Of a stretch of 64,000 nucleotides of DNA, positions 17,022 through 25,159 are shown in pieces. The stretch is from Caldimonas brevitalea (lineage in GTDB: Bacteria > Pseudomonadota > Gammaproteobacteria > Burkholderiales > Burkholderiaceae_C). Position numbers and translations under genes: made by a program. The DNA lies in contig NZ_CP011371.1 in the NCBI RefSeq assembly GCF_001017435.1, forward strand, positions 930,001 to 994,000. Reading direction: 5' to 3'. The stretch's first letter is position 1. Each line of letters starts with the position of its first letter. The notes under the pieces are model-generated. The model worked only from the letters and a program-made list of their open reading frames with translations. It made no database searches and was not told the DNA's origin.

Positions 17022-17618
17022 ATGACTGAATTCAGACGCAGAAGCTTGCTGCTGGCCGCCGTGCTGGCCGTTGCCGCCCTCGGCGGTTGTTCTCGCTCCG
17101 GCAGTGGCGACGCCGCCGATGGGCAGCGTTCGGCGGCCGCCGCGCCGGCCGTCAGCCCCGAGGCCGCCTATGGGCTGGCGGCGGGCGGCAGCGGGGTGCA
17201 GGTCGGGCAGCTGATGGCGGCCAATACCGTGTATGTGTTCTTCGACCCCCAGTGCCCCCACTGCGCCAGCTTGTGGCAGGCATCGAAGCCCTTGCTGGGC
17301 AAGCTCAAGATGGTGTGGGTGCCGGTCGAACTGATGGGGGCCGAATCGGGGAAGTTGGGTGCTGCCATCCTCGCGTCACCCCAGCCGGTCGAGGCCCTGG
17401 AGCGTCACGAGTCGTTGGTGAGCCAGCGCGCGCCGCTGACGGCGCCGCCCGCCGACGAAGGTGCGCGCGCCAAGATCGCGGCCAACACCGAGCTGTTCGG
17501 GAAGCTCGGCGCCGAGAGTGTGCCGACCTTGTACTTCCGCCATGCCAAGAGCGGGCAGTACGGTTCGCACTCCGGCACCGTGTCGACCGAGCAACTGAAG
17601 GCCATGGTCGGTCTTTGA
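17022..17618 (+). CDS. Thioredoxin-fold lipoprotein (DsbC/DsbG-like, CPHC motif)
   Basis: A 198-residue exported lipoprotein. The leader RRRSLLLAAVLAVAALGGC has a lipobox ending at Cys23, so it is membrane-anchored. The mature part has VYVFFDPQCPHCASLW with the redox motif CPHC near 73-76, and SVPTLYFRHAKSGQYG near 165-180 carrying the cis-proline loop, as in DsbC/DsbG-type thiol oxidoreductases. It lacks the N-terminal dimerisation domain of DsbC. It probably works on periplasmic thiols; whether it reduces or isomerises is not decided by sequence. The ATG at 17022 is chosen because it begins the lipoprotein leader. Confidence 0.88.
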   Translation: MTEFRRRSLLLAAVLAVAALGGCSRSGSGDAADGQRSAAAAPAVSPEAAYGLAAGGSGVQVGQLMAANTVYVFFDPQCPHCASLWQASKPLLGKLKMVWVPVELMGAESGKLGAAILASPQPVEALERHESLVSQRAPLTAPPADEGARAKIAANTELFGKLGAESVPTLYFRHAKSGQYGSHSGTVSTEQLKAMVGL

Positions 17619-17697
17619 ACGCGGGCGGCCGGCCCGCCGCGTGCTTGGCAGCGGTGCGGCCCGTCGGCGTGCGTCGGGCCATGCAAGGAGGACTTCC

Positions 17698-18261
17698 ATG
17701 ACCCAAAAAATGACCGAGGTCGCAGTGCTCGTCGGCAGCTTGCGCCGTGCGTCGCTGAACCGCAAGCTGGCCCTCGCGTTGCGCGACCTCGCGCCCGAGG
17801 GCTTGAAGCTCGACATCGTCGAGATCGGCGACCTGCCGATGTACAACCAGGACCTGGATGAAGCGCCCCCGGAGGCCTGGGTCGCGTTCCGCGAACGCAT
17901 CGCCCACAGCGACGCGGTGCTGTTCGTCACGCCGGAGTACAACCGGTCGGTGCCAGCCGTCCTCAAGAACGCGATCGACGTCGGCTCGCGCCCCTACGGC
18001 CACAGCGTCTGGAACGGCAAGCCGGGCGCGATCGTCTCCGCCTCGCCCGGCGCCATCGGCGGCTTCGGCGCCAACCACCACCTGCGCCAGTCGCTGGTGT
18101 TCCTCAACGTGCCCACGCTGCAGCAGCCCGAAGCCTATCTCGGCGGCGCCGACCGACTGTTCGACGAGCAGGGCCGGATTGCCAACCCGGACACCGCGGC
18201 TTTCCTCACGGGCTTTCTGCAGGCCTTCGAGCGCTGGGCGAGAACCAACCCGCGGCTGTGA
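17698..18261 (+). CDS. NADPH-dependent FMN reductase family protein
   Basis: A 187-residue flavodoxin-like oxidoreductase. VAVLVGSLRRASLNRKLA near the N-terminus is the FMN phosphate loop (GSLRxxSxN), FVTPEYNRSVPAVLKNAID is the conserved central motif, and GKPGAIVSASPGAIGGFGA is the second flavin contact. Relatives (ChrR, YieF, azoreductase-like) reduce quinones, chromate or azo compounds and limit oxidative stress; the substrate here is unknown. AAGGAGG at 17685-17691 fixes the ATG. Confidence 0.92.
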   Translation: MTQKMTEVAVLVGSLRRASLNRKLALALRDLAPEGLKLDIVEIGDLPMYNQDLDEAPPEAWVAFRERIAHSDAVLFVTPEYNRSVPAVLKNAIDVGSRPYGHSVWNGKPGAIVSASPGAIGGFGANHHLRQSLVFLNVPTLQQPEAYLGGADRLFDEQGRIANPDTAAFLTGFLQAFERWARTNPRL

Positions 18262-18377
18262 TCCTGCCTTCGGCCTGCCGCCTTGTGGCCGTGGGATGCA
18301 CAGGTATGGGGTTTGCCGCCCATGGTGAAGGGGGTCGGCGGCGACGCCCGCCCTGGGCACAACCGATGGAGACCGCG

Positions 18378-18752
18378 ATGGCGCACGACTTGGTACGCAG
18401 CTACGACGATTTTTCAGCCGCCGAGGCGGCGCGCGAGGCCCTGCTGCAGTCGGGCTTCCCGGCTGAAGCGGTGCACCTCACCGTCCGCGACGACGAGGCG
18501 GGCCCGGTGGAGGGCAATTTTGTCGCTGGCAACGGCAAGCGCGGGCCGACCGGGTGGATCGACGCCCTCAAGGGCTTCGGGACCGACAAGGACTACACCT
18601 ACGAGCACAACTTCGCCGACAGTGTGCAACGTGGCGTCTACCTGCTGACGGTCGACGCCGACGACGATCAGCTGCGTTCGCTCGCTGGTGACATCCTCGC
18701 GCGTTCGGGAGCGGTCGACGTCAACGAGCGCCTCGGTCGCGCCGCGCGTTGA
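18378..18752 (+). CDS. Hypothetical protein, general-stress-protein-like
   Basis: A 124-residue soluble protein beginning MAHDLVRSYDDFSAAEAARE, a strand-helix opening that resembles the YflT/general stress protein 17M fold, in which a predicted (Phe/Tyr-Asp)-rich strand is followed by a helix and a second strand (GVYLLTVDADDDQLRSLAGD). An acidic middle carries a glycine-rich loop. GGAG ahead of ATG 18378 favours it over the ATG at 18366. Function unknown; the stress link is inference from distant resemblance. Confidence 0.75.
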   Translation: MAHDLVRSYDDFSAAEAAREALLQSGFPAEAVHLTVRDDEAGPVEGNFVAGNGKRGPTGWIDALKGFGTDKDYTYEHNFADSVQRGVYLLTVDADDDQLRSLAGDILARSGAVDVNERLGRAAR

Positions 18753-18798
18753 GACGACGCGACGGCGATCGATGGCCTGAGTTGCCGCGCGCCCGGCC

Positions 18799-19437
18799 TC
18801 AGGCCGACGCGCGGTAGGTGCTGTCGCCGTGCGGGGCGGCCTGGAACTCGGGCAGTTGCTCGGCCCGCTCGGCATGTGCGTGCAGTGCCGGGTGCGCCTC
18901 GGCCGGCACGATCCCCGGCAACATACGCTGGGTGAAGGTCCAGGCGACGGCGGTGGTGATGCCGGCCTGGTCGATCCCACCGTCAGCCGCGGCCGACGAG
19001 CCCGCGGCGTATTCGGCTTCGAGCGCCGCATAGGCGGCGTGCAACTGGCCGGTGACGCGCGACACCCATGGTGCGTGCGCCTTCTCGGCCGGGCGCAGTT
19101 CACGCTCGTAGACGATCTGCACGCTTTTCTCGCAGGCCGCCAGCGCCAGGCCGATGCGGCGCAAGGCAGCGGGGCGTCGGCTCAGGTCGGCCGGCATCAG
19201 CGACCGACCCGGCGCAGCCAGGCATTCGGCGTAGTCGAGGATCAGCGTCGAGTCCATCAACACGGTGCCGTCGTCGCAGACCAGTGTCGGCGCCTTGACC
19301 ACCGGGTTGATCTGCTGGAACTGCTCGAAGGTGCGAAACACCGACAGGCTGCGGTGCTCGAAGGGCACGCCGAGCCGTTGCAGCGAAATGGCGACCCGAC
19401 GCACATAAGGCGAGTCGAGCATACCGATGAGCAGCAT
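18799..19437 (-). CDS. Glutathione S-transferase family protein
   Basis: A 212-residue cytosolic GST. The thioredoxin-like N-domain starts MLLIGMLDSPYVRRVAISLQ, contains the cis-proline in PVVKAPTLV and the glutathione gamma-glutamyl contact DSTLILDYAE (about 63-72). An all-helical C-domain follows. AGGAGA just upstream sets ATG 19437 over the longer frame to 19476. The substrate is unknown; most bacterial relatives conjugate or reduce xenobiotics. Confidence 0.9.
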   Translation of the reverse strand: MLLIGMLDSPYVRRVAISLQRLGVPFEHRSLSVFRTFEQFQQINPVVKAPTLVCDDGTVLMDSTLILDYAECLAAPGRSLMPADLSRRPAALRRIGLALAACEKSVQIVYERELRPAEKAHAPWVSRVTGQLHAAYAALEAEYAAGSSAAADGGIDQAGITTAVAWTFTQRMLPGIVPAEAHPALHAHAERAEQLPEFQAAPHGDSTYRASA

Positions 19438-19555
19438 GAGATCTCCTGACGCAACAAGGCCGCCATTGTCGCGCATGGCCGTGACCCACGACGTCGCCGC
19501 GCGGCGGCATCAGTGAACACGTGGCGCTAGGCTGCAGCGCTGAAGCCTGAAGGGC

Positions 19556-21022
19556 TCACGGCGTCGCCTGCAGCGAGCTTTCGCCGCTGCGGGCCCCACC
19601 AGCCGGCACACGCAACAGCAGCGCGGCGAGCCCGGCCGCTGCGAGCGCACAGGCGGCGCCGACCGCGAACGCCAGTTGGTACCCCGCATTCAGCGCCACG
19701 ACCGCGGCAGCACCGGCGCGCGTCAACGCCTCGGTGCGTGCCGAGGCCAGGCTGGCCAGCAAGGCCAGGCCGAGCGCACCGCCCATCATGAAGGACGTGT
19801 TGACGACACCCGACGCGATGCCCGACTCGCTCGGGTCCACATCGTTCATGGCCGCGAGCAACACCGGGTTGAAGGCGATGCCGGCCCCGAGCCCGAGCAA
19901 CAACATGCCGGGCAGCACGTGGACGACAAACTCGCCCGACACCGGCGCGCGGGCGAACAGCAACAACCCGGCGGCCGCCAGCAACAGCCCGCCGACCAAC
20001 GGTCGACGGATGCCGAAGCGCATCACCAGCCGCGCTGAGCCACCCAGCGAACAGGCGGCCATGATCAGATTGGCCGGCAAGAAGGCGAGGCCCACCTGCA
20101 GGGGGCGCAAGCCGAGCACCCGCTGCAGGTACAGCGCCGCGATGAAGAACCACGCGAACATCGCGGCGGCCCACAGCACCCCGACCGCGTTCGCGGTCGC
20201 GACATTGCGCAGGCGGAACAGGCCCAAGGGCATCAGCGGCGTGACGACGCGTGCCTCGATGCCGAGGAACAGCACCGCCAGCAGCGCCGCCGCGCCCAGC
20301 ATGCCGAGGGTCGTGAGCGAGGCCCAGCCCGCCTGGTTGCCGTTCACGACGGCATAGACGGCCAGCATCAGCGAGCCGGTGACGGTGAGGGCGCCCGCGA
20401 GGTCGAGCCGGCCCGCCGGGCGCGACATGTCGTTGCCCGGCAGCAAGGCCCAGCACAGCGCAAACACCAGCGCACCGATCGGCAGGTTGACCAGAAACAC
20501 CCAGTGCCAGCCCAGCACCCCGGTCAGCAGGCCGCCGAGCAGCACACCGATGCTGCCGCCGCCGGCACAGACGAAACCGTAGACGCCCATGGCCTTGGCA
20601 CGCTCCGCCGGCTCGGTGAACAGCTCCATGATCAGCGAGAGCGAGATCGCCGAGACGACCGCGCCGCCCACACCTTGCGCGGCGCGCGCCGCCACCAGCA
20701 TCTGCTGCGTATCGGCCAGCCCGCAGGCCAGCGACGCCAGCGTGAACACCGACAGGCCGAGCAGGAACACGCGCCGGTGGCCGTACAGGTCGCCCAGCCG
20801 TCCGCCAAGCAGCAAACAACCGCTGAAGGTCAGCAGATAGGCGTTCACGACCCAGACCAGCCCGGTCTCGGTGAAGTGCAAGTCGGCGCCGATGGACGGC
20901 AGTGCGACATTCACGATGGTCGTGTCGAGGACGATCATCAAGACGCCGAGACACAACACGGCGAGCGCCCACCAGCGCTTGCGGCCGTCGATTCGGCGGG
21001 GGTCTGCGGAAGAGGCGTGCAT
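19556..21022 (-). CDS. DHA2-type MFS efflux transporter (EmrB/QacA family)
   Basis: A 488-residue inner-membrane antiporter with about 14 hydrophobic helices. Signature stretches are LGVLMIVLDTTIVNVALPSI (helix 1 motif D1), GGRLGDLYGHRRVFLLG (motif A), and GSIGVLLGGLLTG with GWHWVFLVNLPIG (motif C region) typical of drug efflux DHA2 members. It starts 18 bases after the VOC gene stop and is probably cotranscribed with it. In-frame starts exist at 21034 and 21022, with MHASSADPRR the usual-looking one. Substrates cannot be predicted. Confidence 0.93.
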   Translation of the reverse strand: MHASSADPRRIDGRKRWWALAVLCLGVLMIVLDTTIVNVALPSIGADLHFTETGLVWVVNAYLLTFSGCLLLGGRLGDLYGHRRVFLLGLSVFTLASLACGLADTQQMLVAARAAQGVGGAVVSAISLSLIMELFTEPAERAKAMGVYGFVCAGGGSIGVLLGGLLTGVLGWHWVFLVNLPIGALVFALCWALLPGNDMSRPAGRLDLAGALTVTGSLMLAVYAVVNGNQAGWASLTTLGMLGAAALLAVLFLGIEARVVTPLMPLGLFRLRNVATANAVGVLWAAAMFAWFFIAALYLQRVLGLRPLQVGLAFLPANLIMAACSLGGSARLVMRFGIRRPLVGGLLLAAAGLLLFARAPVSGEFVVHVLPGMLLLGLGAGIAFNPVLLAAMNDVDPSESGIASGVVNTSFMMGGALGLALLASLASARTEALTRAGAAAVVALNAGYQLAFAVGAACALAAAGLAALLLRVPAGGARSGESSLQATP

Positions 21023-21040
21023 GGCGACGGGCAAGGTGCT

Positions 21041-21478
21041 TCAGGGTTGCGTGAGGACCATCCACGATACCCCGAAGCGGTCGGCCACCATGCCGAAACG
21101 CGACGCGAAGAATGTCGGCCCGAGCGGCATCTGCACCTGCCCGCCGTCGGCCAGGGCCCCGAACAGCCGCTCGGCCTCCTCCGCGTCCGAGGCCTGGATC
21201 GACAGCGAAAAGCCCTGGAAGTTGGGTTGCCCGACACACTGACCGTCCGACGCCATCAGCTCGGTGCTGCCGATGCGCATCGACATGTGCATGACCTTGT
21301 CGGGAGGCGCGGTCATTGCGCCGCAGCCCTCTGCCGACGGTGGTGTGTCGCCTTTGGGCGGCGGCGCGTCCTTGAAGCGCAGCAGCGAGGTGATCTCGGC
21401 ACCGAGCGCGCTGCGATAGAACTCGGCCGCCTCTTCGCAGCGGCCGTCGAAAAACAGATAGGGCTGGACTTGTTGCAT
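21041..21478 (-). CDS. VOC family protein (PhnB-like glyoxalase fold)
   Basis: A 145-residue protein of the vicinal oxygen chelate superfamily, PhnB/YdhR-like branch, starting MQQVQPYLFFDGRCEEAAEF and ending FGMVADRFGVSWMVL. Two beta-alpha-beta-beta-beta modules are discernible. Members range from enzymes to resistance proteins; cotranscription with an efflux pump suggests detoxification, which is inference. AGGAGA upstream fixes the ATG, although the frame is open to 21607. Confidence 0.88.
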   Translation of the reverse strand: MQQVQPYLFFDGRCEEAAEFYRSALGAEITSLLRFKDAPPPKGDTPPSAEGCGAMTAPPDKVMHMSMRIGSTELMASDGQCVGQPNFQGFSLSIQASDAEEAERLFGALADGGQVQMPLGPTFFASRFGMVADRFGVSWMVLTQP

Positions 21479-21584
21479 GGCGTCTCCTGGGGATTGCAAA
21501 GGGGCGGGGCGCGGCCTGCGTCGACGACGAGCGCCGCGGCGGACGGTGGCACGCAAGGCCCATGTACTGTGCGAACGGTCAACT

Positions 21585-21601
21585 TGTGTACACCGTCCAC
21601 A
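21585..21601. promoter_or_regulatory. Imperfect dyad upstream of the VOC-efflux pair
   Basis: TGTGTAC and GTCCACA form 7-base arms around ACC with one mismatch, about 107 bases upstream of the VOC start. It could be an operator for a repressor of the efflux pair. No repressor gene lies next to it, so support is weak. Confidence 0.3.
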
Positions 21602-21742
21602 AACCATAGCAGACGATCTGGGACCTGTCCACGCCGTTCGGCGAGATGTCGGTTCAGCGAGATTCGTGAGGAGTGTGACGGAGGGGCTGGTGGGCCGAGG
21701 GGCCGGGGGTCAGGGCGGCCAGGAACGCCGAGCCGGGGGCTG

Positions 21743-22141
21743 TCAGGCGAGCCGGCGCCGGTGCTGCCGGTTGCACCGAATCGCCTGGACCGCCGGTGTC
21801 GCCGCCAGCTCACGCAGCTGCTGCGGCGTCACCTCGACCACGAACGACCCGCTCAGGTTGTTGCGTCGGGCCTGGTCGGCCAGCCCGAGGCGCTTCAACA
21901 CCGCTTGCAGCTCGCGCATCGGCCCGGCCAGCGTGGTGCGCACTGCCGGCGTGCGGCGCCGTGACGGCGGCGGCAGCCAGTCGGTGGCGGCGGTGCTGTT
22001 CGCACGCGGCGGTGGCGACGGCGGCACCGGCGGGCGTTTGGCTTCGACGATCACCGATGCGCGCGCCACGGTCGTGCCGGGGGCGGCAGCGAACTCGACC
22101 AAGGCGGGGTCGCGCAACGGGGTGTCGGGGGAAGGGCGCAT
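21743..22141 (-). CDS. Small protein with inhibitor_I9/subtilase-prodomain-like C-terminus
   Basis: A 132-residue protein 31 bases downstream of the subtilase gene on the same strand. The N-terminal half includes a strand ASVIVEAKRP, a proline-rich spacer and the helix RELQAVLKRLGL. The C-terminal GSFVVEVTPQQLRELAATPA followed by VQAI matches the last strand-helix-strand of subtilase propeptides (inhibitor I9 fold). The neighbouring protease has similar elements in its own N-terminal region (LSVIVQ, and ALEIDRDDLAQLPQ). It may be a separate chaperone or inhibitor for the protease; that is inference from fold-like pattern and position. Confidence 0.65.
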   Translation of the reverse strand: MRPSPDTPLRDPALVEFAAAPGTTVARASVIVEAKRPPVPPSPPPRANSTAATDWLPPPSRRRTPAVRTTLAGPMRELQAVLKRLGLADQARRNNLSGSFVVEVTPQQLRELAATPAVQAIRCNRQHRRRLA

Positions 22142-22172
22142 GTGGCAAGGGTACCGGGAGCGGGGGCGCCGT

Positions 22173-23663
22173 TCAAGGCGGCGGCAGGTAGCCGCGGTCG
22201 ACCGCGTGACCGTAGGCGGACAGCACCGCCAGCTGCCCATGGCCGTAGCGGTGGTCCTGGCCGTTCTCGCCGCGGTCGACCACGCTGCCGATCAGCAACT
22301 GCATCAGCGTGTCGCTGCGGTCGCTGCCGGCCAGCGCGTGGAGGTCCGCGCCGGCCTTTTTGGTCGCCGTGGTGCGGCTGAGCAGCAGCGCCATCGCGCC
22401 GGCGACGTGAGGCGTCGCCATCGACGTGCCGTTGAGGTGCTCCCACTTCGCCTTGCCGATGCAGGAATAGACCTGCACGCCCGGCGCCGCAAGATCGGGC
22501 TTGGCGTACACCAGCGGCAGGTACTTCGGGTCGATCGCGTCCGAGCTTTCCACCACCTGGGTGCGCCCCGCGCTGAAGGCCGCGACGCGGTGCCGCACAT
22601 CCATCGCGCCGACCGCCAGCGCGAAGTAGTCGTTGCCCGGCGAGCCGCTGGTCTGTGCGCCGTCGTTGCCGATCGCCGCGACCACCGGCACACCGGCCGC
22701 GCGCGCGGCGACGATGGCCGCCGTGTAGGTGTCGAACACGCCCGGGTCGAAGGACAGGCCGCCGAGCGACATGTTGATCACGTCGGCGCCGTTGGCGACC
22801 GCCCATTCCATGCCCTTCAGAATCTGCTCGTCGGTGCCGCCCGAGCGGCCGAGCACCTTGGCCACCAGCAAACGCGTCTCGGGTGCGACGCCGATCCAGC
22901 GGCCGCTGGCGCGCCCACCGGCGATGGTGCCGCAGACGTGCGTGCCGTGGCCGTCGGCGTCCCAGGCGTGCTCCACGCCTTCGCGCACCAGGCCGCTCTT
23001 GCTGTCGAACTCGGCGAACTTCGCCACCTTGCCGCGCAGGTCGGGGTGGCTGGCTTCGACGCCGGTGTCGAGCACCGCCACCTTGGTGCCTTGGCCGCGG
23101 GCGTTGAAGGCACCCCAGCAGGCCAGCGCGCCGCAGGCCTCCAAACCCCAGGCGTGGGTGACGACCCGCTCCACCTCGGGTGGCAAGGTCTTGGCCCTGA
23201 GCCGGGGCGGCAACGGGATATGGCGGTTGGCAAACACCGCGAGCGCCTCGGGCAGCTGCTGGGGCAGTTGCGCCAGATCGTCGCGGTCGATCTCGAGCGC
23301 GGCGGCACCCGCCAGTGGCAACGGCCGGGGGCGGCCGGCACTGTCGGAACGCCTGGCCAGCCGGGAGCCGGTCAGGAAGGCCGCGGCCTGCAACGGCTCG
23401 ATCGCCGCGCTGCCGGCGCGCCGCAGTTCGTCGACGCTGGCGGCGTACTGCGCGGCGGTACGCGCACGGCGCCGCTGCTCGCGTTCCTTGACATGCGGCG
23501 GCAGCAGATCGGTGGCGCTGGTGAGGGCGCGCCGCTGCAGCGCCTCTTCGGCTGCTCTGGCCAGCGTTTCCCGCAGCCCCTGCGGTCGTCCCTGCACGAT
23601 CACGCTGAGCGTGCGCTGGCGATGTTCGTCGAGCAAGCGCTCGACCTGTTGCTTGAGCTTCAA
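22173..23663 (-). CDS. S8 family serine peptidase (subtilase)
   Basis: A 496-residue protease with a complete catalytic triad: Asp199 in VAVLDTGVEASHPDL, His239 in DADGHGTHVCGTIAGG, Ser414 in LNGTSMATPHVAGAMALLL, and oxyanion Asn333 in VAAIGNDG. The first 160 residues are a helical/charged pro-region with a probable I9-like unit, but no signal peptide is visible, so export is either leaderless or absent and the enzyme may be intracellular. Upstream (82 bases) lies a 383-residue unknown protein, and downstream a prodomain-like protein, all in one direction, suggesting a functional trio. Confidence 0.93.
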   Translation of the reverse strand: MKLKQQVERLLDEHRQRTLSVIVQGRPQGLRETLARAAEEALQRRALTSATDLLPPHVKEREQRRRARTAAQYAASVDELRRAGSAAIEPLQAAAFLTGSRLARRSDSAGRPRPLPLAGAAALEIDRDDLAQLPQQLPEALAVFANRHIPLPPRLRAKTLPPEVERVVTHAWGLEACGALACWGAFNARGQGTKVAVLDTGVEASHPDLRGKVAKFAEFDSKSGLVREGVEHAWDADGHGTHVCGTIAGGRASGRWIGVAPETRLLVAKVLGRSGGTDEQILKGMEWAVANGADVINMSLGGLSFDPGVFDTYTAAIVAARAAGVPVVAAIGNDGAQTSGSPGNDYFALAVGAMDVRHRVAAFSAGRTQVVESSDAIDPKYLPLVYAKPDLAAPGVQVYSCIGKAKWEHLNGTSMATPHVAGAMALLLSRTTATKKAGADLHALAGSDRSDTLMQLLIGSVVDRGENGQDHRYGHGQLAVLSAYGHAVDRGYLPPP

Positions 23664-23745
23664 ATAAGCCTCCCGGTCTTGCTTCTTGTTGTTGGTCTGC
23701 CGAGGTCACCCGGCGTGCCCGCTCGTCAGGCGCTGCGGCCCGACC

Positions 23746-24897
23746 TCAGGGATTCGGGGTGTCGACCTCACCGAGCGTGAAGTGCCGCAGCCCCAGGTGG
23801 TCGAGGGTCACGACGATCGAGGGCGCTGCGGCAGGGCGCCCCGGCGGCGGGCGCAAGCCTTCGAGCTGGGCCCTCAGCTCGCCGACCACCGGGCCGCAGC
23901 AACCGGTCTTGCCGAACAGCTCGAAGGTCGCATGGCTGGCCGACAGCTCGGGCAGCCGCACCACCAGCTCCTCCCCCAGCACCTCGGCGGTCAGCTTGAG
24001 CGAGTTCTTGCCGCGCGCATGGCCCGCCAGGACCAGGTGGCAGCGCTCGGTGCCGAGCGCGCCGTCGCCCAACTGCAGCTCGCCGCCCAGACGGGTCCGG
24101 TCCAGCGTCGCCTCCACGTGCGGACCGGCGGCCTTGCCGAGCGGGGCGCCGCCACCGCGCGCCAGCAAACCCGACACGAAAGCCTGCAGATCCAGGCGCC
24201 CGCGGTGCGCCACGCGCGAGATCGGCCAGCCGCCGCGCTCTTCGAACGTGGCCCCGGGGATCTGCGCCGAGGTGAACACCGCCAGAAAGCGGCGCCCGAG
24301 GTTGGGGGCGTCGACATAGAGCCCGCCGCGGCTCAGGCCCATCACCGAGTTCGGCCCGAAATGCTCGACAACCACAGCATCGAAGTCGAGCTGGCCGCGC
24401 GCGATCGGCATCTTCACGTCGGCGTCGACGATCCAGGCGGCATCGGTGACGAAGGCCCGCAGCACACCTTCGAGTCCGGCCAGTGCGTCCAGCCGCCAAG
24501 GGCCGGTGGCGCTGCCGGGCGACACGCTGACGCCTGCCGGCAGACCTTCGGGCAGGCTCACGCGTATGCCCTGCAACTGCACCTCCTCGACGCTCAGCCT
24601 CCGCAACTCGAGGCCGCCGGCCGACACCGGGCCGGTCAGCGTCGCCGCCACGTCCTTGAGGGTGGCCTGCGCGATGTCGATCTGTGCGGCACCTTGCGCC
24701 AGCCGCAAATGCCGCATCGACAACTGGCCCAGTTGCACGCGCAGCCCGCCGTCGGCACCTGTCTGCACGGCCACGCCGGACAGCTCGACGCGGTTCGCTT
24801 CTTGGGGATGGGCGGTGCCGATGCGGATACCCCCCAGCGGTCCTTGGGTCACGGTGATGCTCACGCCCGCTACTTTGCCAGGTTCGCTGCTGGCCAT
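23746..24897 (-). CDS. Hypothetical protein, beta-rich
   Basis: A 383-residue protein with no recognised family. It is strongly beta-patterned with alternating hydrophobics (VSITVTQGPLGGIRIGTA, VELSGVAVQTGADGGLRVQL, LRRLSVEEVQLQGIRVSL), like AsmA/DUF748-type or lipid-transfer beta-taco proteins, but no signal or membrane anchor is visible. It has a conspicuous CC pair in FGKTGCCGPVVGELRAQLEG near its C-terminus. ATG 24897 is chosen over TTG 24903; no good ribosome site is seen for either. Same strand and close to the subtilase, so an operon is likely. Confidence 0.7.
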   Translation of the reverse strand: MASSEPGKVAGVSITVTQGPLGGIRIGTAHPQEANRVELSGVAVQTGADGGLRVQLGQLSMRHLRLAQGAAQIDIAQATLKDVAATLTGPVSAGGLELRRLSVEEVQLQGIRVSLPEGLPAGVSVSPGSATGPWRLDALAGLEGVLRAFVTDAAWIVDADVKMPIARGQLDFDAVVVEHFGPNSVMGLSRGGLYVDAPNLGRRFLAVFTSAQIPGATFEERGGWPISRVAHRGRLDLQAFVSGLLARGGGAPLGKAAGPHVEATLDRTRLGGELQLGDGALGTERCHLVLAGHARGKNSLKLTAEVLGEELVVRLPELSASHATFELFGKTGCCGPVVGELRAQLEGLRPPPGRPAAAPSIVVTLDHLGLRHFTLGEVDTPNP

Positions 24898-25159
24898 CGG
24901 CAACGGTGCGTAGCCGGCCGGCCTGCGCCCCGCGTGCCGCTTGGGTTCGGCCGGCTCGCTGGCCGCGGCCCAGCCGCCGTTTCCTGTGAGAGTCGCCTGC
25001 GAAAAATCCGAGGATTGCTGTAACTACCCACAACGCCTTGTAACTCTGTTTGGGCGTGCTGGGCTTTCGAACCTTGCCGTCGTGAGAATGCGGCAGCGCG
25101 AGACCCGGTCGGGGCCGGGCAGCGGGGGCTGTACAAGTCCATACACACAGGGAGGGACG

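Noticed and set aside
19527..21563. Long minus frame across the DHA2 gene
   Set aside because: It is an out-of-frame reading of the transporter and VOC genes with Arg-rich content; the transporter frame has all family motifs.
25017..25045. TGTAACT direct repeats upstream of the substrate-binding protein
   Set aside because: Two short matches about 20 bases apart without promoter context; could be chance.
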